A DNA stretch of 64,000 bases, from positions 55,380 to 119,379 of the forward strand of contig CALIEB010000008.1 in the NCBI GenBank assembly GCA_938022205.1. Reading direction: 5' to 3'. Positions 36,430 through 43,100 of the stretch are shown one piece after another. The DNA comes from an uncultured Anaerolineae bacterium. GTDB lineage: Bacteria; Chloroflexota; Anaerolineae; Aggregatilineales; Phototrophicaceae. The first letter of the stretch is position 1, and the number at the start of each line of letters is the position of its first letter. The position numbers and the translations under genes were made by a program. The notes under the pieces were generated by a model. The model was not told the origin of the DNA. It did no database searches and saw only the letters and a list, made by a program, of their open reading frames with translations.

Positions 36430-37254
36430 TTAGCTGAGTGTTTGACCGAAAATCGTGCCGCTGCCTTGCAGTGCGAGCGCGAGCGGCGCGTCCACGCGCC
36501 CGTCAGCGATGATGACACGACGCACGCCCGCTTCTAACGCTTCCTGCGCGCCCAACACTTTGCGTTTCATGCGCCCCTGCGCGTAATCCATCACGCGCTC
36601 TAGCTCTTGCGCTGGCACGCTACGGATGAGGCTGGTCTCATCGTTGATGTCGCGGTACAGCCCGCGCACGTTGCTCAGGATGATGTAGTCGTTCGCGCCT
36701 AATGCGCCCGCCACCATCGCGCCGGCGCGGTCGCCATCCACGTTCAAATAGCCGTCGCTGCTGCTGGCGTAGGGCGGCACGACCGCCACCGCGCCCGCGT
36801 TGAGCGCGGCGTAGAGCGGCGCGCTGTCCACGCCTGTGATAGTGCCGCTGTAGTCGTCGCGGATGACCACCACGCGCCCGTTGACGACGGCGCGAATGGC
36901 GGTTTTGCGCTCGCCGCGCAGGGCGTTTGTCACGCTACGGGCGGGAATGCCACGCGCTTCTAACGCGCTGATGAGTTGCGCGCTTACGCTTTGTGCTGCC
37001 TCAACAAAGAGGTCGCGGGTGAGCGCGTCGGTATAGCGCGAGGTGTGACCATTGGGTGAGGTAATTGTGCGCACTGGCACGCCGCGCGCTTCACACAGGC
37101 GGTTCATGGCATCGCTGACCCCATGCACGATGACGACGGCATGCGTTTGTGCGAGCGCAGCGACATCCGCCGCGCACTGTGCCATGTTCACGCCTTTGCC
37201 GCCGCCAATTTTGACCACAATTACATCGCGAGTGAGAGGAGAAAACGTTGTCAT
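36430..37254 (-). CDS. lysZ: [LysW]-aminoadipate kinase
   Basis: 274 residues, amino-acid kinase fold like acetylglutamate kinase. The N-terminal VVKIGGGKGVN phosphate loop and the C-terminal GRMKRKVLGAQEAL with a conserved lysine are present. It phosphorylates the side-chain carboxylate of aminoadipate attached to LysW. Its start overlaps the stop of lysY by one base (TGATG). Confidence 0.9.
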   Translation of the reverse strand: MTTFSPLTRDVIVVKIGGGKGVNMAQCAADVAALAQTHAVVIVHGVSDAMNRLCEARGVPVRTITSPNGHTSRYTDALTRDLFVEAAQSVSAQLISALEARGIPARSVTNALRGERKTAIRAVVNGRVVVIRDDYSGTITGVDSAPLYAALNAGAVAVVPPYASSSDGYLNVDGDRAGAMVAGALGANDYIILSNVRGLYRDINDETSLIRSVPAQELERVMDYAQGRMKRKVLGAQEALEAGVRRVIIADGRVDAPLALALQGSGTIFGQTLS

Positions 37255-38282
37255 CAGGGATACACTCCTAGTTGGTTGAGACCGTCAGTTTCGTTAAAGC
37301 CAAGCATAAGGTTGAGGCATTGCACGGCACTGCCCGCCGCGCCCTTGCCCAAGTTGTCCAGCGCGCTGATAGCGACGAGGTGCTGCCCGTCGGCATCCAG
37401 CTCAAAGCCCACGTCGCAAAGGTTGGTGCCGGCGACGACGCGCGGCTCGGGGAAGCGAAACAGCCCCGTTTTGCTGCTGACGATGCGCACAAACGGCTCA
37501 TCGCGATAAGCCACGCGATAGGCTTTCCACAGCTCTTTTTCCTCGACCTTGCGCGTGAGCTGGCAGTGTGCTAGCACGTGAACGCCGCGCACCATCTCAA
37601 TGGCGGTGACGGCGAACTGTACGCGCACACTTTCGCCTAGCACTTGCGCAACTTCGGCGTGGTGGCGGTGGCGCGTGGGCTTGTAGGCGCGCACCGCGCC
37701 GCTGCGGATGGGGTGGTGCGAGGCGGCGTTGTGTTGGTTGCCGCCTTCGGAAGAGCCAACTTTGACTTCAGCAAACGCGCTTTCCAGCAAGCCCGCCCGC
37801 ACTAGCGGCAGCAGCGCGAGGTTGACCGCCGTCGCGTTGCAGCCCACGCCGCTAGCATAGCGTGCGCCGCGCAGTGCCTCGCGGTTGACTTCGGGCAGCC
37901 CGTAGACAAAGCGTGCTAGCCATTCGGGCGCGGGGTGGGCTTCTTCGTAGTGTTGGGCGTAAGCGGCGGGGGAAGTGAGGCGGAAATCAGCAGAGAGGTC
38001 AATCACGACGGGGGCGAGCGCAGCGTAGCGTTCAATCTGCCGCGAAGCTGTGCCGTGTGGCAGGCACAAGAACAGCACATCGCAGGCGGTCAGCGCGTCG
38101 GGGTGGATGAACTGCAAGTCGGACGCGCCGCGCAGCGTGGGATGCACGGTGTAGACGTACTGTCCGGCGTACTCACGGCTGGTGATTTGCGTGACGCGGG
38201 CGTGCGGGTGACCGTGCAGATAGCGCAGCAGTTCGCCGCCCGTGTAGCCGCTGCCACCGACGATGCCGACCGACACGCTCAT
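37254..38282 (-). CDS. lysY: [LysW]-aminoadipate semialdehyde dehydrogenase (phosphate reductase)
   Basis: 342 residues, ArgC-like. NADP motif [17 protein letters not shown] at the N-terminus and catalytic Cys in [13 protein letters not shown]. The loop [29 protein letters not shown] is the extended substrate loop expected to grip acidic LysW. It overlaps lysX by 4 bases (ATGA). Confidence 0.9.
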   Translation of the reverse strand: MSVSVGIVGGSGYTGGELLRYLHGHPHARVTQITSREYAGQYVYTVHPTLRGASDLQFIHPDALTACDVLFLCLPHGTASRQIERYAALAPVVIDLSADFRLTSPAAYAQHYEEAHPAPEWLARFVYGLPEVNREALRGARYASGVGCNATAVNLALLPLVRAGLLESAFAEVKVGSSEGGNQHNAASHHPIRSGAVRAYKPTRHRHHAEVAQVLGESVRVQFAVTAIEMVRGVHVLAHCQLTRKVEEKELWKAYRVAYRDEPFVRIVSSKTGLFRFPEPRVVAGTNLCDVGFELDADGQHLVAISALDNLGKGAAGSAVQCLNLMLGFNETDGLNQLGVYP

Positions 38283-39157
38283 GCTTGCACCCCCGCGCCC
38301 TCCAGCGCAAAGCGCACGACCGCTTCGGCGATATTTACGCCAGTGGGCGCGCTGCTGTTGCGAAACTCCATCGTGTGGTTGATTTCGTTGACAACCAAGC
38401 CGCCGTCGGGCGTTTCGAACAGGTCAAGAGCCAGCACGCCGCCGCCAACCGCTGCCGCCGCGCGCGCGCAAATGTCCGCTAGCTCGGGCGTGACGGGGCA
38501 GTTGCTGGCTTGTCCGCCGCGCGCGGTGTTGGTTATCCAGTGCGGCGAGGTGCGGTAGATGGCGCAAAGGGTGCGCTCGCCCAGCACAAAGGCGCGGATG
38601 TCGCGCTGTGGTTTTTGTACGTACTCCTGCGCGTAGTAGATGTGCTGGTGATAGTCACCCAGCGTCTGGCGATGCTCAAGGATGGTTTCAGCGGTGTCAC
38701 GGTCGGCTACGCGCGCCAACAACCGCCCCCACGAGCCAGTAACGGGTTTCAGCACAGCGGGGTAGCCAAGCATTTCGACAGCCTGCAGCGCGCTCTCGGG
38801 CGTGAACGCGACGCGCGCTTGCGGCTGCGGCACGCCTGCCCGCGCTAACGCCAGCGTCGTCAGCAGCTTGTCCTCGCAAATGCGCGCTGTCGCAAAGCTG
38901 TTAATCGTGCGCACGCCCCAGCTGTTCAGCACACCCAGCGCATACGTGCCGCGTGATGTGCTGACGCAGCGTTCTAGTACCACGTCGTACTCACGCCAAG
39001 CGCGTCCGCTAGGGGCGATTTGGTCGGCATCGCCGAGCAGGTCGAAGTTGAGGTCGCGGTCAAGAATCACGTCAGGCGTGATGCCTTGTGCCTCAAACGC
39101 GCTCACCAGCAGCTTCTCTTCCGGGCGAATATGGGTGACGAGCATGGCGACGCGCAT
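38279..39157 (-). CDS. lysX: LysW-aminoadipate ligase (ATP-grasp)
   Basis: 292 residues. RimK-like ATP-grasp enzyme that couples aminoadipate through its amino group to the C-terminal glutamate of Lys[18 protein letters not shown] is the ATP-grasp lysine/glycine loop and [23 protein letters not shown] the metal-binding C-terminal part; [15 protein letters not shown] is typical of LysX. It begins 2 bases after lysW. Confidence 0.9.
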   Translation of the reverse strand: MRVAMLVTHIRPEEKLLVSAFEAQGITPDVILDRDLNFDLLGDADQIAPSGRAWREYDVVLERCVSTSRGTYALGVLNSWGVRTINSFATARICEDKLLTTLALARAGVPQPQARVAFTPESALQAVEMLGYPAVLKPVTGSWGRLLARVADRDTAETILEHRQTLGDYHQHIYYAQEYVQKPQRDIRAFVLGERTLCAIYRTSPHWITNTARGGQASNCPVTPELADICARAAAAVGGGVLALDLFETPDGGLVVNEINHTMEFRNSSAPTGVNIAEAVVRFALEGAGVQA

Positions 39158-39159
39158 GG

Positions 39160-39336
39160 CTATTCACCCCAATCTTCTTCAACATCAGGCGCAAGTGCCA
39201 GCTCGACAGGCGCGAGGCTAATCACCTCTAGCTCCACGCCGCACTCGGGACAGCTGATAAGCTCGTTTTGCATGACACCGTCGGGCAAGCGCACGTCGGC
39301 ATCACATTCAGGACATTGGGCAGTTAGCGTAATCAT
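39160..39336 (-). CDS. lysW: Amino-group carrier protein LysW
   Basis: 58 residues (62 if the ATG at 39348 is used, but its ribosome site would touch the codon; AAAGGA is 11 bases before the ATG at 39336). Two CPEC motifs bind one zinc, the body is strongly acidic, and it ends exactly with EDWGE, whose last glutamate is the attachment point for aminoadipate. It leads the operon, downstream of the tandem attenuators. The carrier protects the alpha-amino group while LysX, LysZ, LysY and LysJ act on the chain. Confidence 0.95.
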   Translation of the reverse strand: MITLTAQCPECDADVRLPDGVMQNELISCPECGVELEVISLAPVELALAPDVEEDWGE

Positions 39337-39384
39337 CGTTGGTTTCATCCTTTTAGGTAACGTAAGTCACAAAGTCAATCAAAC

Positions 39385-39418
39385 AAAAAACCGCCCCGTT
39401 TCTGGGGCGGTCTTTTTT
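39385..39418 (-). terminator. Terminator 2 of the lysine leader
   Basis: On the minus strand ACCGCCCC (39411-39404) pairs with GGGGCGGT (39397-39390) around AGAAAC. An A-run before and T-run after extend the stem. The loop and inner stem (39405-39395) can also pair with 39461-39451 in leader ORF 2. Confidence 0.9.
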
Positions 39419-39443
39419 ACAAACATGGCTGAAGAAGACGCAT

Positions 39444-39536
39444 CTAGTAACCAGAAGCGGGTGGGTGGACTATGTCGTTGGTCTTCTTCTTGCTGTCAAA
39501 AGGGTTGTACATGGTTGGCTGCTCGCTTCTGGTCAT
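39444..39536 (-). CDS. Lysine leader peptide 2 (30 residues, Lys-Lys-Lys)
   Basis: ATG 39536 to TAG 39444 codes 30 residues with three consecutive AAG codons (39491-39483) in FDSKKKTND. No strong ribosome site precedes the first ATG; an internal ATG at 39512 gives 22 residues and keeps the lysines. ACCAGAAGCG near the start (39533-39524) is complementary over 10 bases to CGCTTCTGGT near the end (39459-39450). The stop lies so that a terminating ribosome would cover the second segment. No function as a protein is expected. Confidence 0.65.
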   Translation of the reverse strand: MTRSEQPTMYNPFDSKKKTNDIVHPPASGY

Positions 39537-39542
39537 CTTAAC

Positions 39543-39566
39543 AAAAAACCGCCTTGTCAGGCGGCT
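39543..39566 (-). terminator. Terminator 1 of the lysine leader
   Basis: On the minus strand CCGCC (39564-39560) pairs with GGCGG (39553-39549) around TGACAA, with A-T/G-T extensions, followed by six T's (39548-39543). The segment CGCCTGA (39563-39557) is alternatively complementary to TCAGGCG just after leader ORF 1. Confidence 0.8.
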
Positions 39567-39607
39567 GGTTTTCTCGGCTGGTTTCAAGAAAGCACAAACG
39601 CCTGAAC

Positions 39608-39658
39608 TTAGTTCAGTGTCGTCTTCTTCGCCTTCTTGAGCGTGTTGCTAAACATCAT
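39608..39658 (-). CDS. Lysine leader peptide 1 (Lys-Lys-Ala-Lys-Lys)
   Basis: ATG 39658 (or, better spaced from AAGAGG, ATG 39655) to TAA 39608. The peptide is 16 or 15 residues, MFSNTLKKAKKTTLN in the short form, with four lysine codons, all AAG. The last two sense codons CTGAAC pair with GTTCAG immediately after the stop; that second segment continues into TCAGGCG, complementary to terminator 1. The geometry is that of a classical amino-acid attenuator. Confidence 0.75.
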   Translation of the reverse strand: MMFSNTLKKAKKTTLN

Positions 39659-39690
39659 GCTGCCTCTTTTGCCTAAAGCGCGTAGGTATC

Positions 39691-39703
39691 ACTGTGTCAC
39701 AGT
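39691..39703. promoter_or_regulatory. Possible operator palindrome at the lysine promoter
   Basis: ACTGTG-T-CACAGT is a perfect 13-base dyad covering the downstream half of the -10 box and the expected start of transcription. A repressor binding here would block the promoter. No regulator is identified. Confidence 0.45.
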
Positions 39704-39728
39704 ATAGCGCGTCTTGGTGATTTGGCAA
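39701..39728 (-). promoter_or_regulatory. Promoter of the lysine operon
   Basis: Minus-strand TTGCCA (39728-39723) and TATACT (39706-39701) with a 16-base spacer. Each differs from consensus by one base. Start of transcription would be near 39694, about 36 bases before leader ORF 1. Confidence 0.75.
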
Positions 39729-39888
39729 ACGGGCAAAATGCTAGAATATATCTTGTGCATGCTGCACAGATAGTGTGTGAGGCAAGGCATACGGCATCTG
39801 CGTCACTTTGTTAAAAAACTATTTGTCTTGTGGGGCGTATGCGCTTATACTTGTAGAGGGATTGGCACAGCAACGGGAGAAAATAACC

Positions 39889-40884
39889 ATGCGCATCCTT
39901 CGTGGTATCCTTCGCGCTATTTGGGGCATTATCCGCTTTATTGGGCGGCTGTTGTTAGCGTTCTTCAAGCTCCTGTGGAGCTTTATGGTCATCTTCTCGT
40001 TTGTCGTGAACGTGATTTTGGTGGCGGTGCTGTTGATTTTGGGCGTGTTCATCTTTGAAATCAAGAACAACGTTGCCCAGCCGTTGATTGGCGGACTGCA
40101 CAGCACGGCGGTGGGGCTGCACGATGCGACGATTGACTGGACAATCCCTGTGCGTGACAATATCCCCGTCAACCTCGACATTCAGCTAGACACCGTCACG
40201 ACGGTGAAGCTGGTGCAGCCGGTGCCGCTGCAGGTTAACGCCCGCATCGACCTGCCCGGCATCAACGCCTACAACGTGAACGCGGTCGTCAACCTCGAGC
40301 TGCCGACAGGGCTTGAGCTGCCCGTGCAGTTGAACGTGCCGGTGCCGGTGCGCGAACGCTTGGACGTGGCGTTGGACGTGCGCGCGGTAATTCCGCTCTC
40401 ACAAACGCAGCTCGCCGACCCTATCGACAATTTGGGACTGCTGTTTGAGCCGCTGGCGATTGCGCTGCACAACTTGCCTAGTAGCTTCGACCAAGCCGTG
40501 CGCATGGCAGGCATGGTCTTTCGCGGTGAACCGCTCAACTTATTTGCCACCGACGGCACAGGCGGCATCAACCCTGAGCCTTATCTAGCGTGGCAGGGCT
40601 ATTCGCGCACAGCGGGCTTAAATTACACCTTGTTCAACCAGCCGGTGCCGCCGCAAAATCAGCCGCTGGCGACGGGCATTGTGCCGCTAGGCGGCATCCC
40701 GCTCTTAGATGCTGTGCTGCCTGCCCGCGAGGCGTTGTATCAAGACGGCGGCACCCCCGCACAGCGCAACGCGCTGGCGGTGCAGATGCTTGCCGCGCAG
40801 GGCATTCCACCCCTCTACTACAATGGCGACATGGCAGATTTTTATCGACAAATTCAAGCGCAACTGGTGAACCCTTCGCGCTAA
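39889..40884 (+). CDS. Membrane-anchored protein with a beta-rich extracytoplasmic domain, family unknown
   Basis: 331 residues from ATG 39889, 8 bases after GGGAGA. A basic amphipathic N-terminus is followed by strongly hydrophobic residues at about 20-55 (one long or two short helices). The outer part shows alternating-residue strands with recurring PV-x-L/V-x-V patterns between about 75 and 165 (IPVNLDIQLDTV, VPLQVNARIDLPG, LPVQLNVPVPV). The C-terminal 150 residues are Pro- and Leu-rich. No family is recognised. It is transcribed divergently from the lysine operon. Confidence 0.65.
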   Translation: MRILRGILRAIWGIIRFIGRLLLAFFKLLWSFMVIFSFVVNVILVAVLLILGVFIFEIKNNVAQPLIGGLHSTAVGLHDATIDWTIPVRDNIPVNLDIQLDTVTTVKLVQPVPLQVNARIDLPGINAYNVNAVVNLELPTGLELPVQLNVPVPVRERLDVALDVRAVIPLSQTQLADPIDNLGLLFEPLAIALHNLPSSFDQAVRMAGMVFRGEPLNLFATDGTGGINPEPYLAWQGYSRTAGLNYTLFNQPVPPQNQPLATGIVPLGGIPLLDAVLPAREALYQDGGTPAQRNALAVQMLAAQGIPPLYYNGDMADFYRQIQAQLVNPSR

Positions 40885-40895
40885 CGAGAGCAGGC

Positions 40896-41780
40896 ATGAC
40901 CGAAACAAGACGCATTTGCGACTACGAAGGCTCAACCTATCGCACGGATTTTTGGGAGGGTAAGGGACGCGGCTACGAGGACGTGATTGAGCGCGACGTG
41001 CTGCGCCAGCTGCTGCCGAAGACAGGCAAGCGGCTCATCGAAGTTGGCGCGGGCTTCGGGCGTTTGGGCAACGAATACCGCGCCTACGAACAGGTCGTGC
41101 TGTTCGATTACTCGTTTTCCCAGCTTCAATACGCACGACAGCAGTTCGGTGACACGCGCTTTGTCTACGTGGCAGGCGATGCCTACCGTCTGCCGTTTCA
41201 GGCGGGAACGTTCGACGTGGTGACGATGATTCGCGTCTTGCATCACTTTGAGGATGTGCCGCGCGTGCTATCCGCCATTCAAGCCACGATGACGCAGGGC
41301 GGCACGTTCGTGCTGGAGTTCGCCAACAAGCGCAACCTTAAGGCACTGCTGCGCTATGCGCTGGGTAAACAGGCGTGGAATCCCAACGATCTTGAACCGA
41401 TTGAGTTTGTCGAGCTTAATTTTGACTTTCACCCGCGCTATATCGCCGACCACTTGCAGGCGGCAGGGTTCGTCACCGACAAGCGCGTGCCGGTGTCGTT
41501 CTTCCGCGTGGACTGGCTTAAGCGCAACCTGCCGACCGCGCTGCTCAGTCGCATGGACGCGCTGGTGCGGCAGACGGGCTGGCTAATCGCACCTAGCGTC
41601 TTCACGCGCAATATTCAACAGCGAAGCGCGCCCTTTCAAGCCGACGCGCCGCTTGAGGACTTATTGGTATGCCCCCAGACGCGCAAGCCACTGCGCCGAG
41701 AAGGCGATGCGCTGGTCAGTCCAGACGGCACGCGCTGGGGGCTGCGCGACGGCATTTACTATTTCAAGGAGCCGCTCTAG
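40896..41780 (+). CDS. SAM-dependent methyltransferase with a degenerate Trm112-like tail
   Basis: 294 residues from ATG 40896, 11 bases after the previous gene. Class I methyltransferase motifs: RLIEVGAGFGRLGNEY (motif I, about 45-60), VVLFDYSFSQL (acidic loop), DVVTMIRVLHHFEDV (motif IV). The C-terminal 45 residues read LLVCPQTRKPLRREGDALVSPDG and WGLRDGIYYF, like Trm112 or the small zinc-ribbon domain but with only one cysteine, so zinc binding is probably lost. Substrate unknown. It may be in one operon with the membrane protein upstream. Its end overlaps the convergent gene by 17 bases. Confidence 0.78.
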   Translation: MTETRRICDYEGSTYRTDFWEGKGRGYEDVIERDVLRQLLPKTGKRLIEVGAGFGRLGNEYRAYEQVVLFDYSFSQLQYARQQFGDTRFVYVAGDAYRLPFQAGTFDVVTMIRVLHHFEDVPRVLSAIQATMTQGGTFVLEFANKRNLKALLRYALGKQAWNPNDLEPIEFVELNFDFHPRYIADHLQAAGFVTDKRVPVSFFRVDWLKRNLPTALLSRMDALVRQTGWLIAPSVFTRNIQQRSAPFQADAPLEDLLVCPQTRKPLRREGDALVSPDGTRWGLRDGIYYFKEPL

Positions 41781-42129
41781 GCTTTTTGCGCTTCAGCCTA
41801 ATCATCAGGCGATTGCTGTCGGAGTAGAAGACCTCGTAGTCGCTGGTGTCCACGTTCAGCGCGCCCACGTGATGGACATAGCGTGCGCGCTGGCTGCTGG
41901 TAACGCCGCCAAAGCGCACCAGTCCCTCGATGATGACGTGCTGCGCCGTGATGCGCACAGTTAGCGTGTCGCCGTCCAAGCCGTGCAGTGACGTAAAGAT
42001 GATGTAGTCATCGACTTGCTCCTCAAGCTCGAAGCGGGTGGTCGCCCGATAGTCCATCAACCCTTTATACGGCTCGGTTTGAAAGCGGCGGTGTGTCTCG
42101 CCGTTGTCTCGTGGAGGAGTACCGCTCAT
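41764..42129 (-). CDS. Small HSP20/CS-fold-like protein
   Basis: 121 residues. The middle (FELEEQVDDYIIFTSLHGLDGDTLTVRI, then HVIIEG) has the strand order and spacing of an alpha-crystallin domain, and the C-terminus is basic. It lacks the C-terminal IxI motif of true small heat-shock proteins. The match is weak and read by eye. It converges with and overlaps the methyltransferase by 17 bases. Confidence 0.5.
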   Translation of the reverse strand: MSGTPPRDNGETHRRFQTEPYKGLMDYRATTRFELEEQVDDYIIFTSLHGLDGDTLTVRITAQHVIIEGLVRFGGVTSSQRARYVHHVGALNVDTSDYEVFYSDSNRLMIRLKRKKPRAAP

Positions 42130-42228
42130 ATGCGGCTACCTTCGCTATATGATGTTACTTATGACGATTATACCCTCCTTGACCAGTTCTTGCTTTTTTA
42201 CACATCAAACTACTAACTTGCACTCATC

Positions 42229-42987
42229 TTAGCGGCTTAGCCAGTTTTCCAGCGTCTCTGTGACTTCTTGCGCGCGCTCCAAAGGCAGCATATGCCCCGC
42301 GCCCTCAAACGTGTGCAGGGCGGCGTTGGGCAGCGTTTCCACCAAAAAGGTGCTTAATGCTAGCGGAGTCATCTTGTCTGCCGTGCCGCACAACACCAGC
42401 GTGTCGTGCCGAATTTGCGCCGCGCTGTCGCGCAAGTCGAACATGTCGCATGCCACGTAGTCATCGCGGATAATCTGCGCTGGCATGTTTAACAAGCGTT
42501 CTAAGCCTGTTGCTAAGATTTCCTCTGGCGTGCCTTTTGCCCACATCCACTTTAGCACCATCTCAGCAGTGGCGCGTGTGTTCGTGACGATGCCTTCGAT
42601 GATGGCGGGGTTCACCGCAAGGCGCGCGCCGGTTGACACCAAGCCCAAACGCGCCACCCGCTCGGGGTAATGCAACGCGAGCGTTTGCGCGATGGCACCG
42701 CCCATGCTATGTCCGATGATGTTGGCTTGAGGTATGCCAAGCGCGTCCAACAGGGACACGATGTCGTCAGCGTAGTCGCGTACGCTGGCGCGCCCTTGTC
42801 CTACACCGCTTTCGCCGTGTGCTGGCAAATCAAGCGCGATGGCGTTCAATACCGGCGAGCGGCGCGTCTCGATTGCCCAATCTAAGTACATGCCGCCGGC
42901 ACCGTGTATCAGCAGCGTGGGCGTGTGGTCGTTGGCGCGATAGTCTTTGTAGTGAAAGGCGTTGCGGTCGGTGGTAATCGTGGGCAT
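42229..42987 (-). CDS. Alpha/beta-fold hydrolase
   Basis: 252 residues. Catalytic triad visible: nucleophile Ser in GHSMGG (about residue 93), Asp in LCGTADKMTP, His in GAGHMLP; oxyanion motif LIHGAGG near the N-terminus. This resembles the BioH/3-oxoadipate enol-lactonase group. Substrate unknown. Divergent from the glycosyltransferase gene. Confidence 0.85.
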   Translation of the reverse strand: MPTITTDRNAFHYKDYRANDHTPTLLIHGAGGMYLDWAIETRRSPVLNAIALDLPAHGESGVGQGRASVRDYADDIVSLLDALGIPQANIIGHSMGGAIAQTLALHYPERVARLGLVSTGARLAVNPAIIEGIVTNTRATAEMVLKWMWAKGTPEEILATGLERLLNMPAQIIRDDYVACDMFDLRDSAAQIRHDTLVLCGTADKMTPLALSTFLVETLPNAALHTFEGAGHMLPLERAQEVTETLENWLSR

Positions 42988-43100
42988 TGCTTCCTCTTTC
43001 GCCTAGGTTTTGCCTTATCATAGCATTGCTTTTCAGGATTGACACGCTCAACCACTTCGTCCATGATTTGCTCTTGCGTCATCTTCTTGAGGGCTTTGGT

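Larger units (their letters stand above)
39385..39706 (-). promoter_or_regulatory. Tandem leader-peptide attenuators of the lysine operon
   Basis: This leader of about 320 bases carries, in transcription order, promoter, leader ORF 1 with two Lys-Lys pairs, terminator 1, leader ORF 2 with Lys-Lys-Lys, terminator 2, then lysW. In both units, segments downstream of the lysine codons can pair either with an upstream segment or with the 5' arm of the terminator, as in trp-type attenuation. Low charged tRNA-Lys would stall the ribosome and favour antitermination. All pairings were read base by base; the mechanism is inferred. Leader-peptide attenuation of a lysine cluster is known, from memory, in Thermus. 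Confidence 0.8.

Noticed and set aside
39349..39700. Lysine (L-box) riboswitch or T-box upstream of lysW
   Set aside because: No T-box sequence or L-box core is visible. The two terminators are better explained by the leader ORFs with lysine runs.
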